A stretch of DNA of 64,000 nt from Phytophthora quininea (lineage: Eukaryota > Oomycota > Peronosporomycetes > Peronosporales > Peronosporaceae). This document shows, piece after piece, positions 32,481-43,528 of this stretch (position 1 is the first letter of the stretch; every line of letters starts with the position of its first letter). The stretch is from positions 248,001-312,000 of the forward strand of contig JAAVTG010000064.1 of the NCBI GenBank assembly GCA_011947345.1. The letters are read 5' to 3'. Both the position numbers and the translations under genes were made by a program. The notes under the pieces were generated by a model. It was not told the origin of the DNA and ran no database searches. It saw only the letters and a list, made by a program, of their open reading frames with translations.

Positions 32481-34614
32481 TCAGCTATCCAAGCCCGTAC
32501 TAAACGTGACGGTAGCCCACGTAGCCGAGTCGCCACTCCCGCTGCCGATATTCATCAGACGGCTGTGTCGTGCCATGACGTAAAGATAATACTTGACAAA
32601 GATGATGGACGTGAAGAGCAGCGCGTGCGATCCGTCCAACACGCCACCAAAGCCTGGCATGGCTCGACTGCTCCAGCGCACTCCCGCCGCCTTCTTCAGC
32701 AGCGACAGCACGAGGCGACCGAACCGAGCCATCAACACACTGCCGATGGTGAAGAGAACTTTGGGAGAACCCCACCAGGCACAGCCAACACCACTCCACC
32801 AAACACCAACACGAGACTACCGGCGACGATCGCGCAGATCGAGGCCTCCACATCCAACGTCACGACAATCCGAGGAGGGAGCAGCTTCATGTGGTGCAGC
32901 TGGAAGCGGAACATGACGGCGTCGCAGCAGTAAGCGGCGAGCTGTGCCGCCCACATGGCACTCAACATCCCGAGCCAAATCGTCGCCCACGTCGCGTTGG
33001 AATCGCTCGGATCCACCATCGTAATCAGCAGTCCTAGTGCTCCGGTGATGTAGGCGTACCCCAGCAGGTCTAGCGAGAGTGAAACCACGAGGGTGGCGGG
33101 GCCTTGAGCGCTGAAAGCACGAACCATCACCACCGCCAACGAACCCAACACGAACGCTTGCATGGACGAAAGGGGCGGGTCGAAACACTCCTGATTAGCT
33201 GCCAGCGGACAGTTGAAGCCGTTCTGCAGCAGCACTTGGAACACTGACTTTTGCACGAGCAGCGAGAAGGCATGAGGCCACGTCGGACAGCTGACCGCAC
33301 TCAACGTTGCCACGAAATTCACCACCCAGAAGAAGTACGGCGCTTGTTCCAGCTCTTTGGGCGTGTAGCCCACGGGGAACGGCATCAACACGAACGCTTT
33401 CGTGGCGACGATGGACCACATGACCGTCACCAGCGCAGCCACCGTAAGCCGCGTCAGCATTAAGTTCCCACAGAACAAGCTGTTGGCCAGTCCGATGAGC
33501 ACCCCACGAGACGTCTCCAGCTCCAATAGGAAGACTGTGAACGGCTCCTTTGGCCGCATCTGGGCCTCCTCCATCGGATCTGCAAAGCTGTCCTTCTCGT
33601 TGTCTCCCAAGATACTCATGTCGTCCACTGAGTCGATGTAGGTGTTTGTTCCTGTTTGCACTGACGTGGTGGACTGAGTGTATCCCGAAGATGAAACAAA
33701 CGAGCCTTGGAAGCGGAACTTGTCTCCGTTCTGATAGCCGCACACGGCAGACATGTTGCTGCGTGTACTGGCGTCCACGTCGGGGTCTCCAACCGCCGGT
33801 CCTTCGTCTCCTTCGTACCATTGATACGTAGCCAGCAACTGCGTCTGGATCCGGAACGACAGCCACGCGTGCTCGTAGATGCAAATGCACAGCAACGTCG
33901 TGGCAAGCAGCGCTGCCGCTAGAATCGGCCAGAAGAGCAGTCCACAGACGATGATGGGGACCAGCAGAATCCCCGTGCACAGCCGCAGGAACCAGTTGGG
34001 GTACGAGTGGCCGCAGTACGACCAGCTCGAGTAGATGCTCTGCTTCCGTGACCGAGCTCGACTCCGTCCTCGCGTCCGTCCTGCTTCCTGCTGTCGGAAA
34101 TGCTTCTGGTACTCGAGTTTTTGTGCTTCATATTCGTTTTGACACTCGTCCTGGGGCTATTCTCTTCTGGATATTCAACATCAGAGTCGCCTTGGTCGCT
34201 CGGCATATCGATCACTTCCGGTGGTGGTAGAACTGGTTCTTTGTCCTCCAACGGGTCTCTCGATCTCGCCGACCCTGGCGGTAGAGCTCCTCGTGCTCGT
34301 ACGTTTCGATTGGCATTGGCGACAGCATTCTTGTACATGGAACTAGTGAATTGGATATGTCCTCGATCGTCCAGAGTGGGCACTCGATCGGTGCTTTTGC
34401 TTCTCTGTTGTCGTTCCCTGCGTCTCGATCGGTTCAAGTTCTCTGTCGTCGCCGCTCGAGCTCGTGTACTCGTCCTGTTGGGCCTGCCGCTACCTGTGGA
34501 CGACGTGGAGCGGTCCAACGCCATCCTCGACTCGGCCGCCTCACGGTCCTCGTCGATGTTGAACAAAACCGTCCTGGTACCCGTCCGGTTGGTCGTGGTG
34601 CGCGTTGCGGCCAT
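32481..34614 (-). CDS. CDP-DAG synthase-like pseudoenzyme P2
   Basis: About 711 aa across two one-base gaps (near 34065 and 32760). The ATG at 34614 (MAATRTTTNRTG) is preferred; the frame is open further up without ATG. Residues 1-215 are disordered, rich in Arg, Ser, Thr and acidic residues. The membrane part follows, with WFLRLCTGILLVPIIVCGLL and IYEHAWLSFRIQTQLL matching the YEYACLSNRIRLR segment of the canonical genes, and MWAAQLAAYCCDAVM in place of WASDTGAY. The C-terminal signature is LLKKAAGVRWSSRAMPGFGG and then VLDGSHALL: clearly homologous to the active one but without KDSG, PGHGG or DRID. Predicted inactive. Divergence is greater than among copies A-D. Confidence 0.72.
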
Positions 34615-35034
34615 CCCTACAAGACCGATACGGACCCTGAGCAGCGAGCGTTGCGACAACGGCCGCGAACTGCGCGAAAGCAAGCGCCGTCAATGAAGTC
34701 GGTCCAAAAGCTTCAAATGAAGCGTTTTGTATCGGTCAAAACTCGACAAAGGCGACAGGAAAGCGTGGGAAGAGCGGGAAGAGCGGCGATGGAGGGACCT
34801 GTTCATGTGCAGCGTAACCAGCTGGAAGCGCAGCGTAGAGAAGTTGTCAACTTGTTGCCTCGACGTTTGTGGCTCATGTCCAGTGGTCTGGTCTCTGTCA
34901 TCACGTTATCCGGAGAGTTCAGTCTATTATCCGGATGAAAGTTGCCGTTTGGTTGCTGGTCATCAGATGCACGTTCAAACAATTAGATTTTTCAACAAGT
35001 TACGCATTCTACACATGAAAAGTCTTGCGGTGGC
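34615..35034. other. Intergenic, no gene seen
   Basis: About 420 bp between the P2 start and the LPMO stop codon. No coding signal on either strand. It should contain the P2 promoter. Confidence 0.5.
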
Positions 35035-35767
35035 TTAGCAGGATTCGCAGAATGAGTCCGGGCAATATCCGACCACACAGTTCTCCTTGCACCAAGTGTC
35101 GAACTTTTCATTGCCAGTAGTGCCGCGGAAGCACGAGCTGGACGAAGAAGTCGATGCGTTGGCAGGCGCCACAGTGGCAGGAACGTACACGCTGCCGGAG
35201 CCAGATGACGTTGGAGGACGGTGATAACGTAGAGGGCGTCGGTGTCGAGGGTTTGGTGGTGCTGTTACTACCACCACCACCACCTGAGCCGATGACGTTG
35301 GCGCAGTTGTCGAAGATCTCCCATGGATCATTGTGCGTGGCCAGCCAGACCCAGCGCAGTTGGCATTGGCTTTTCGTGCACTTGGAGTAGTCCACAGAGA
35401 TGGTTTTATCGGCGTACGTGGTCCAGCAGTCCTTGGCGCTTGCCACTTTCGTGTCGTCCATCCAGACCTCGCAAGGACCGATGTGCACCGCCGAGATGTC
35501 GAAGGTGACGAGGCCATTTGACGGAGCAGCTTGAGCTGCAGAGTTCGGGTCCGTCTTACCGCAAGTGGAACCGGCAGCGTCCGCCAAGTCCTTGATTCCT
35601 TCGGTGCCGGTGTAGGGCCCCGGAGTGCCGCTCTTAAAGGCCGATGGCGCGTTCTTGTTGTAGATGTCTGCGAAAGTGGGCATGGGGTCGCTCATGGAGC
35701 CGTGAGCGGACACCAAAGCAGGAAGAGCAGCAGCAAACGCCGGCAGAAGGAAACGAAGGGAAACCAT
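35035..35767 (-). CDS. Secreted lytic polysaccharide monooxygenase, probable AA17
   Basis: Copper oxidase of plant cell-wall polysaccharide; AA17 is the oomycete pectin-active family. The signal peptide MVSLRFLLPAFAAALPALVS ends ...SA with His22 next (HGSMSDPMPTF), giving the N-terminal histidine needed for the copper brace. Further features: AVHIGPCEVWMDD with a second candidate brace His, paired cysteines (STCGK, KDCW, KCTKSQC), a Gly/Ser/Thr-rich linker, and a Cys-rich tail FDTWCKENCVVGYCPDSFC. The frame changes near 35213 in the linker; here the shift is net +1 or -2, unlike most others in the window. Start Met35767 places the signal peptide correctly. About 243 aa. Confidence 0.75.
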
Positions 35768-36433
35768 TGCGATTGGGGAGACTTGTGCTCTCGGTGGGGG
35801 ATGTTGCAATGATATTCGAGCGGTGACGATGGCAAGGGGTTAACACACGTTTGGTTGCGATCATGGCGACGCAACGGGGACAAGGAAATCGCGGTTAGCA
35901 ATGACGATGCTGGATAGTCCTGGGATGATTTTCGTCTACATCTCTGCGGAGTTTCTGTCGTTGTGCGGCCAGTGGTTGACCTGGAAGGTTTGTCTCAAAG
36001 TTGCAGCAGTTGACGCAGCAGTGGAACGCTTTCTGCTGGTTCAGATGGCTAAGTTTGACGGCCTGGTCATCATGAAGCGCGTACCAGGACACAAGGATGC
36101 CACAGCTTTCCTGATAGCCGGTTGCAAGCCGAGGCAGTCGCAGAGTTCATTGCCACCGACCAATTCTTGTGCGCCCTCCAGGTGGTTTTCAAGAGCTCCG
36201 TGTTATCGACCCACAGGAATGAGCTACAGTTATACTTCCCGTAAAGCTTGAAGCTGCCGAAAGCAATTCATGGACAATCGGTATGAAATTATTCCTTGTC
36301 GACATTGCCATTTCAGTGGTCGCACAGGGAAAACAACGAAGCAACACGAGATCGCAATAATGATCTTCCCATTTCGAGGTGTGGGGGAATTACTTGGCGG
36401 CTAGCACCGTCCATTTTGGCAGGTAAGAGTTGT
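35768..36433. other. Intergenic, no supported gene
   Basis: An ATG-initiated 116-codon plus frame (35901-36251) shows one hydrophobic stretch but no homology I recognise, and overlaps an equally open minus frame. Not called. Confidence 0.5.
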
Positions 36434-37668
36434 TCAAGTCATCGAGTGGGTCGCTGGTCGATTTCCTCCCGAGAACGGCATCGATTTGTGACGTTCCGGC
36501 ACTTCCAACTCGTCGGAAGTGTTTCCACCTTTGCGAATCGAGTGCAGCGGCAACATCGGGCCTGGGTACGACGCACGGCGAGCGAAGTACGACGCCTGCT
36601 GGAATATCCTCTCCACAGAAGCGTCCTCCGCGGTGGGAGGAGCCAACAGCGGCAGTAGATGCTCCTCGTCCTCCGCAGCTTTTGGCAGCGATCGTCTGGC
36701 CACAATGTAAATGCCCAGCAAGATCAACACGAGACTAAGCGAGTACAGCACGTAGTGCCAGGGCGCGAGGTGCTTCATATCACGGAAGAAACACAGGCCC
36801 GAGATGGCTCCACTCATGATGTAGCTCGCTTCGTACAAGTAGATAACCACCACCGCGTCCTCCACCGCCAGAGCTTCATTCAGTAAGTACAGTCCAAACA
36901 AGGCCGTCCCGACCGCCCCGACAATACAAACGTACGTCAACGGAAGTGCCAAATGCGACTCGCTCCATCGTCGTGCAGAGTCCTCATGACAGCCGCCAGG
37001 AAGAAAAGTTGTCCACTCATGACACCAGCGAAAACACTGAGCGAAACTCTGGCGATCACCGGCAGCTCTTCTGGAGCCGACACGGGCGAACTCTTGACTC
37101 CTCGTTGGCGACTCGTCGTGGTGTAGTGCAGAGCGTGTTTGGCGTGGTGGATGAGGAAACTCACGAGCGCCAGGAGCACGACGCAGTAGAGCAGGAACGA
37201 GAAGGACGTGAATCTGAATGGCAGCTGCTCCACCGGCAGTGGAGGTGACTGGTGTGTGCCCGAGACCCCCACCAGCACACAGCCAGTGAAGATGAGCACG
37301 GCACCGACAAAGTCGTTGGTGGTGAGACGTTCGTGGGGCAGTAGGATGGGGCCGAAGAGTGTGTTCCAGCCGATGGTCAGCCCCGCCATGGGGGCCAGCA
37401 GCGACTGCGTGGCGAAGCAGTAGGCCAAGGCCCCCAGCGCTGGGTTCATGACCAGCATGGAGAACAGTCCGCAATAGAAGTAGGTGCAGCCGAGACTCGA
37501 CGGGACGCTGGCGGCGGCGGCTCCGTGGTTCTGCCGCAGTCTCAGTTCGCGCTGCTCCTCCTTCTCGCGCTCATTGTGCGCCAGCTTGAGCAGCAGCTTG
37601 CCGGTGATGCCGAAGACGCTGGAAATGGCCGACAGCAGCAGCCCCAAGGGCCAGCCGATGAACCACAT
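36434..37668 (-). CDS. NIPA-type magnesium transporter
   Basis: Multi-pass (about nine helices) membrane protein of the NIPA/DUF803 family, linked to Mg2+ transport at plasma membrane and endosomes. About 411 aa with one missing base near 36962. Family features: GLLLSAISSVFGITGKLLLK at the N-terminus, LGALAYCFATQSLLAPMAGL, the FGPILLPHERLTTNDFVGAV segment (family ERL..D.G), TGCVLVGVSGTH, and AVVVIYLYEASYIMSGAISG. The C-terminal about 80 residues are hydrophilic with acidic dileucine-like EEHLLPLL. Start is the first ATG; an upstream exon cannot be excluded. Confidence 0.82.
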
Positions 37669-37835
37669 GCCGACGAGCGAGGAAGTCTGGGTATGAGATG
37701 ACGACGGTCGTGAAAGCTGCGATCACACGACACCTGATAAAAAGGGCAGTTTTCCGTTGCGAAACTATAGATTCCAAAAAAGTATGTTTTCGATGGAGTA
37801 CTGTTGAAATGGAGGAAGTGCATACGAACTTGCTG

Positions 37836-38329
37836 TTAGTCATCGTAGGACGGGATCTGGCTGTAGTCGTAGCCCTTCCAGCCCTTCCAGGCGCCGTAGA
37901 GCTGGTACGTCGCGTAGCTGCCGGGGATGAAAGCTGACACGGCATAGAACGTGAGTGAAGGAATCCAAACCAAGATGCAGAGAGGTTATTGGTGATTACC
38001 AATGAGACCAAGGATGAAGAAGGAGAGGCCTCTCTTCTCCACGTCCAGGCCGATGCGCGTGCTCACGTAGATGAGAATCGACCCCAAAGTAAACAGACAA
38101 ATGGCCGCCAGCCCCGTGCGGATCGGGAATCGCTTCCGTCGGAAATCTTCGTCCTACATAAATGACACCACATGTTTTTATTAATCTATCAACCGTTTTG
38201 ATACTAAAGAGGGCTATCTGTTGTGCATACAGGTGCAGCCGCACGCGCGGCGCTCTCCTTGACCGAGTCAAAGCCCTCCCCCACCGTCTTCACCCTCGCG
38301 TTCGTGACACGGTGCACGTCCTTCGCCAT
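37836..38329 (-). CDS. TMEM230: TMEM230-like membrane protein
   Basis: Two-helix membrane protein of secretory and recycling vesicles in animals. Three exons reconstructed: 38231-38329, 38000-38153 and 37836-37933 (intron phases 0 and 1), giving 116 aa. Exon 2 encodes DEDFRRKRFPIRTGLAAICL and the first hydrophobic hairpin; exon 3 gives AFIPGSYATYQLYGAWKGWK and the diagnostic C-terminus GYDYSQIPSYDD, matching YRGYSYDDIPDFDD of animal TMEM230. None of the exons is long enough to stand out alone. It lies 97 bp from divergent ARV1. Confidence 0.78.
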
Positions 38330-38425
38330 GGTCTCCTCTGACTGATCTTATAAAAAAAAGCGTCTCTTCAGAAAATCTATTTATTTGTCTTGAAACCCGC
38401 TTAGGTTCGCTTTGCATCCTGCAAA

Positions 38426-39247
38426 ATGACGCGTCGATCGGGACTTGTCTGCGTGGAATGTGGGGCCTCGGTGCCCGAACTGGTGCGCGACTACGGCAAA
38501 GGCAACTTGCGTCTGTCGATCTGCAGCCTCTGCAACAATGTGGCGGACAAATACGTCGAGTACGAGACGGTTCTGCTGTTCCTGGAGGTGCTTCTGCTCA
38601 AGCCGCAAGTGTATCGCCACGTGCTGTGCAATCTACCAGAGCCAGTGACGATTAAAACCACCCTCAAGCTGTTTGTGATCCTTGTGATGCTGGACATGAA
38701 TGTCAAGGCCTATTTGGTGGACAGGGACGCAGGGGTGACCTTCAGAAGCGAGTCCATGTACAGGGCTGCGGACGCGCTTCAACCGTCGACTTCTGGGGTC
38801 AGGATCGGCCAGTTTTCGCTGCATTTGGTATGTCTGTCACTGGTGGAGAATCTGGTGTACTTTGCTACGGTGTTTGCAGTCATTTGGATGGATTTCTTCC
38901 ATCGTGGGTGGAGAGTTAAATTACTGAACAGTGAAGACACAAATTCTGTAATTCTGAAGCCGTTGGTGAGGTATTGGAGCGCCATGTGCATCTCGAGCTT
39001 TGGTAAGCTGTTCGCACTGCTGACGGTCATTTGGGAGTACCATTGGACCTTTATCCACGTGATTGGCGGTCTCGTGTTGGTGTCGAACGTCTTGGCGTTG
39101 CAATTGTTTCTTGGGGAAGGAGACCCAGCCAAGTGGAAATCCGTTCATGTTGTGGCAGTCGTACTGATTGGACTGTTAGCTCGTGGGGCTGCTCAATTGG
39201 CGCTATATGCGATGGGGAACTCGGTGCTCTTCCATGTGCTCGTCTAG
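38426..39247 (+). CDS. ARV1: ARV1-like lipid homeostasis protein
   Basis: ER membrane protein needed for sterol and GPI-precursor distribution. Intact 273 aa, intronless. The ARV1 homology domain is complete: CVECGASVPELVRDY and CSLCNNVADKYVEYE (a zinc-ribbon-like CxxC...CxxC), then LEVLLLKPQVYRHVLCNL. Three to five membrane segments follow (LFVILVMLDMNVKAYLV, ENLVYFATVFAVIWMDFF, FALLTVIWEY). Length and order match fungal and plant ARV1. Its place near CDP-DAG synthases is suggestive of lipid genes clustering, but may be chance. Confidence 0.92.
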   Translation: MTRRSGLVCVECGASVPELVRDYGKGNLRLSICSLCNNVADKYVEYETVLLFLEVLLLKPQVYRHVLCNLPEPVTIKTTLKLFVILVMLDMNVKAYLVDRDAGVTFRSESMYRAADALQPSTSGVRIGQFSLHLVCLSLVENLVYFATVFAVIWMDFFHRGWRVKLLNSEDTNSVILKPLVRYWSAMCISSFGKLFALLTVIWEYHWTFIHVIGGLVLVSNVLALQLFLGEGDPAKWKSVHVVAVVLIGLLARGAAQLALYAMGNSVLFHVLV

Positions 39248-39377
39248 GAATAATTTTGTCGGACGCCTATTTTGGCGGTTGGGATAAAAACGGAGGCGCT
39301 GCCGTGAGTGTTTGGACGTGTCGTGAGGAGAGGGAGGCAAGCGTAGAAGTAATCCAATCCCGTACATTGTTGAGGAA

Positions 39378-40340
39378 ATGAGTTCTGTCGAGTTGCCGTT
39401 GGTGCCCAGTGCGAGGTCGTCTATCTCTTCATCCTCCAGTCGAAGTAGTCTTCATTCTGCAGGCTCCATTAACTCTCAGAGAAGTAATTACAGTGTACGG
39501 AGCCAACGCAGTTACCAGCAGCAGCAGGGCGACGATGAAGATGGATATTCCGGTGAAGAAGACGACAACGATGAGATAATGGCTCAAAAGGCGAGGAACC
39601 GCAAGAAGCGAGCGGACTCTGGGACGAAGTGGAGCATTTCCTAAACAAACCGTCGCCAAGCTTGTCCACCTTGGCTGGGAAGCCACCAAAGTTGCGGCAG
39701 ATAATCCACCGAAGAGTGTGCTACCGACACTACGAAAGGCGTCTCCTGATAACCAGAACTTGAACCCGAGACGACCTCCTCGCGCTGCTGCTGGAACAAA
39801 AACGATCGATCCGAAGCTACTGCAAGAAGCGTTCGCCTACGCACTGCAAGTGCAGCAAATGAGCTTTGACGATGACGGCGACGGCGACGAGGAACAGCAG
39901 CAGTCCTGGAAAAGCAACAAGACACAAATGCTGATGCAGCGTGCTGCCCTGGGAAGGACAAACTCATCGTCTTCAGCATCATCACTGGCAAATAGTGCTA
40001 TTTCCAGTGGCACTCGGGGAGGACGTGGTGGTGTCAAGGCGTCTGCAAGCGATGCGCGGAAAAAGAAAAGCAAGCCGTCATCATCCTCTGTGTATGGCTC
40101 AGCTGTGAAGCCGAAAGCAGCTCTGAAAAGAAGCGCAGCACATCAGAAGAACCCCAAGCTATCGACGCCAAGACAAAAGGGCACATGGACCGTCAAACTC
40201 TACAGGCTCTCGTGAGCAACTTCCAAAACGGCACGACATTAGACGAGCTTCGCAAGGAACTCGCAGCCTCCCAGCAGAGTATGGCGCTCTCTCGTCAAGT
40301 CCTCCAGGACGCAGCGCAGAACTTCTTCCAGTCTCACTAG
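39378..40340 (+). CDS. Serine-rich disordered protein, unrecognised
   Basis: About 321 aa after three one-base gaps (near 39620 G run, 39648 A run, 40176). N-terminal 60 residues are Ser/Arg/Gln-rich, then acidic (GDDEDGYSGEEDDNDE) and basic, then a short conserved-looking helix EHFLNKTVAKLVHLGWEATK after repair, an acidic Gln stretch, a Ser/Lys-rich region, and a C-terminal helical segment MDRQTLQALVSNFQNGTTLD followed by ELRKEL and FFQSH at the end. The C-terminal helix only appears in the frame entered at the last gap. No family recognised; nuclear or cytoskeletal roles would be guesses. Confidence 0.6.
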
Positions 40341-40409
40341 TCTCCACACCACAGCGGTTGCAACTCACACAATAAAAACTAGATATTCACCCATACCTGC
40401 TTTCCAGCT

Positions 40410-41079
40410 CTACATCGCCGATGCGTAGTCCTTGGCCAAATGACTGACCTCCCCAACAAGTTTGCAGCGCGCTGCATCTTCTGCACGTCCGCAGTGGCCA
40501 CGCGTCGTTTCTCCTCGACGCTTTTCTCCAGCTGCTCGTTCCTTTTCTCCAACTCGGCGACCACCCTCTCAAGCTCCTTTTGCTCTTCCTGTTTGGCTCT
40601 CAATCTCTCCATTCTCACTCTTTTCTCAGGCGAAGCGCCTTGATCCTGTTCCTCCTGTTGCTCTTCTACCGGTTCTGGTTCCTTCATCTCCTCCTCTGTC
40701 GCCTTCTTAAGCCGACGCTCTTCGGCCAGTTGGATCAAGTCCTCGAGCTCTAACAGCTCCGTTTCCACGTCGTGCGACTCACACAGCCACTGGAAGAGCG
40801 TCTCCACCTTTGTCGTAGCGTCAGTACTGCCTCGGCTGCCAGTTCTTCGGTGCTGTGGTGCTCAGGACTCGGCACAGCAGGGAAGAAAGCAGCCAGCAAT
40901 TCCTCGTCGCCCTTGCACTCGCTCTCCAAACACGCACGCAGATCCACGAGCGACGCACCATGCACCGACACATCCAGCGCCTTCTGGAGGATCAGCTGCA
41001 TGCGTTTCATGCGCACAGACTGGCGCGGCTTGACGCTGGAGGGCGCAGGAGAGGCAGGGACAGCTCCGCTTGACGACAT
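40410..41079 (-). CDS. Coiled-coil protein, possibly NNF1/PMF1-like kinetochore factor
   Basis: About 223 aa with one-base gaps near 40810 and 40455. A helical head (RMKRMQLILQKALDVSVHGA, LRACLESECKGDEELLAAFF) is followed by a VETLFQWLCESHDVETELLE segment and a long charged coiled coil (residues about 120-200; KELERVVAELEKRNEQLEKS). After the second gap the protein ends HLAKDYASAM. The globular-head-plus-coil plan is like MIS12-complex subunits such as NNF1/PMF1, but I cannot confirm it. Confidence 0.55.
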
Positions 41080-41226
41080 GTTGGAGCAATTTGAATTATG
41101 GCGGCAACAATCAGGTGATTGGTTGATACGATTTATTTTTAACCAATAAATACGGATTCTATATTTTATGTTATTTTCATAAAACTTTTCAGTAAAGGCA
41201 GCGACGGTCGGATCTTGTCGGCGCCG

Positions 41227-41582
41227 ATGTGGTTCTCCAGCCTGCGCCAGAAGCTACAGCTGCTCGTGATCATCTTCTTCATCTTCGTGGCTTTCGCGGC
41301 GGCGGATGCGGCCTGGATGCCATGGGTAAGCTGCTGGATGCTGGAATGTTTATAATATTTAAAAGATTGCAAACGAATGTTATTTGGATTGAAAATTCAG
41401 GCGACGCTGGTGATTTTCCTGACGATGATTCTGCTGACGGACTTGCTGTTCCTGAACGAGGGAGACTTCCGCTACGACCCGGACTACAATGTAAAAACAA
41501 ACATTTCCTTATCTTAAACGATTATGATACTAACTTTCTTATTTGGCAGAATTGGGCTCGTGCAGTGGACCCCAAGTATTGA
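41227..41582 (+). CDS. 73-aa two-helix membrane microprotein
   Basis: Three exons: 41227-41325, 41401-41490 and 41550-41582, all phase 0 with GT..AG introns of 75 and 59 bp. The spliced protein starts MWFSSLRQKLQLLVIIFFIF, has a second hydrophobic helix (ATLVIFLTMILLTDLLFL) and ends in an acidic/aromatic tail with NNWARAVDPKY. Too short and split to be seen as an open frame. No family recognised; the clean splice phases and two-helix plan support it being real. Confidence 0.6.
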
Positions 41583-41772
41583 AGGCGTTTTGAGGCTGTT
41601 GAGGAGTTCTGCCAAAGAAAAGAAGAAACATTTGACACACAAGAGAAGATTGAGCTCAGTTGATATCTATATAACAAAAACGAAGTACCCAGGTACGACA
41701 CGAAACATTTCGAGTGTCTTCAGGTGCAGGAGCAGGTTGGGACTCTTTGCAGAGTGGTGACCTGATCTTAGT

Positions 41773-43340
41773 TTAGTAGACCATGACGTAGTATCGCGAG
41801 AATACTAATGTGGCGAACATGAGAGCGTCAATGCGGTCCAGGACGCCACCATGTCCGGGAATTAGTGTCCCCGAGTCTTTCACTCCTGCTGCTCGCTTGA
41901 GCAAACTCTCAAACAGATCTCCAAGACGCCCGATGACCACTGCAACCACCGTAAAAGCCACTTTGGTGCCGAACGAGCCGGGTAGCTCCAATACATCTGA
42001 CGATACAACCATAGCGAGGATTCCAAACCCGATAGCTCCAACGGTGCCCTCATAGTCCTTGTTCTTGGAGAGATGAGCGGCGAGCGGGTTGTAGTGAGGG
42101 TATTTCGCCAGAGATAACATTTTCCCGGTGAAATACGCGCCAGTATCGGAGGCCCACACCACATATAGCAGCGCGATCAACAACTTCCGGTACAGTGTTC
42201 GGCGCTCGTCATCTACAAAAGCTACAAGCACTGACAGTGTGCCAATGATGTAGACAAGTCCCAGCACATCCAATGTGAATGTCAAAAAGCTTCAACACTA
42301 TTCCGAGTCGTGGCGAACCGGAAGATGAGGAAGAAGATCATGCCGCAGAGGAACACCTGGCTGGGAATCAACGTCATGGTGCACGATATCTCGTTGATCG
42401 GGCAAGCTGCCGAATTAAATGTCAGCAGAGAGAAGATGGCGTTCTGTACAAAAATGATGATTGAGTACTGCCAGTCCGGAGCGAGGCAAGCGCACAGCGC
42501 GGCGACAAACCCCGACGCGATTGTGTAGAACCATCTCGCCTCGTAAAACTCGGTATTGGTCAGCTGCGGGATCTTCTCCATCACTAGGAGAAATATCGCT
42601 GACGAAATCGTGCAGATCAGCGCCGATAGAACCACCGCAGCAACCCATTCGCGACCGCCAAACAAATGCACCGCTATGTCTGTGATCGCAGTCCTCCGTA
42701 ACCTTGGTCCTTGGCTACGTAGTTCGTTATTCACCCTTGCAATCTCTTGAGCTTCTCGTTCTTCTTGGAATGCTCTCGTCATTGTATTGCGAGGCACCTC
42801 AGGCACCCGCTCTTCTTCCATCCGAGCGTTGGCAGCTCGTTGATGCAGTCGGGACGCGTCTGTGCTGTCGAACACAAAGGTTCTGCTGCTGGTGAAGCTG
42901 TCGCTATGGCTGTCACTCCTGGTCTCTTGTTGCGACGTACTAGTGAGTCCTGTTCTGCAGACATTGTTGACTGAAGACTCCAATATCTGCAGTCGCGTCA
43001 GCAGTCTCAGTCGAATCCTATTAGCCAGACACGCGTACTCGTACGAGCAGGTGCTGGTCATGAAGCTGCAGACGGTGGACGTGGCGATAGCAGGAGACAA
43101 CCACAGAAAGACCGTCACTGCTGGGGCCAGCACTAGCGCCGAGAGCGTGCGTTGCACCAAATTATATCGCAAGAAGGCGGGGCAGTGACTGTCAGGGACG
43201 CTGTCTACGGCCTGTGGCGAGATGGGCGGCGTCGGGTGCCGCAGCACGTAGCACGGACTCTGCGGAGAGCTCTGTATAGAAACCGGGCGTGGCATTATGG
43301 GGATGTCGTGCGCTGCGGCCGTCTCGATGCCGGCGATCAT
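41773..43340 (-). CDS. Phosphatidate cytidylyltransferase copy A
   Basis: CDP-diacylglycerol synthase: CTP + phosphatidate to CDP-DAG + PPi, the entry to phosphatidylinositol and cardiolipin synthesis; membrane-embedded. About 522 aa with one gap near 42287. Disordered N-terminus, helices from RYNLVQRTLSALVLAPAVTV, YEYACLANRIRLR, a variable Ser/Glu-rich loop (about 150-240), then catalytic C-terminal half: WASDTGAYFTGK, NPLAAHLSKNKDYEG, and the family signature LLKRAAGVKDSGTLIPGHGG plus LDRIDAL. All metal-binding aspartates are present. First ATG at 43340 is used. One of four tandem canonical copies. Confidence 0.88.
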
Positions 43341-43528
43341 CTCGTAGGGACGATGGGGCAAGCAGCTCGTCTCAGTAGGAAGACAGTGCAAAGTCCGACA
43401 CTTTTCGAAGTTATCCGGAAACAGATGATTTTACATGTAAATTAAACAGCGAATTACGGATAATGGCAGTGATGCTGAGGCGGGGCGCTTGGTCAAGCTG
43501 CCGTTGCTGTGGTAAATATTGTTTTATA

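Noticed and set aside
35901..36251. 116-aa ATG-initiated plus-strand frame
   Set aside because: No homology, an equally open antisense frame, and no promoter or splice support.
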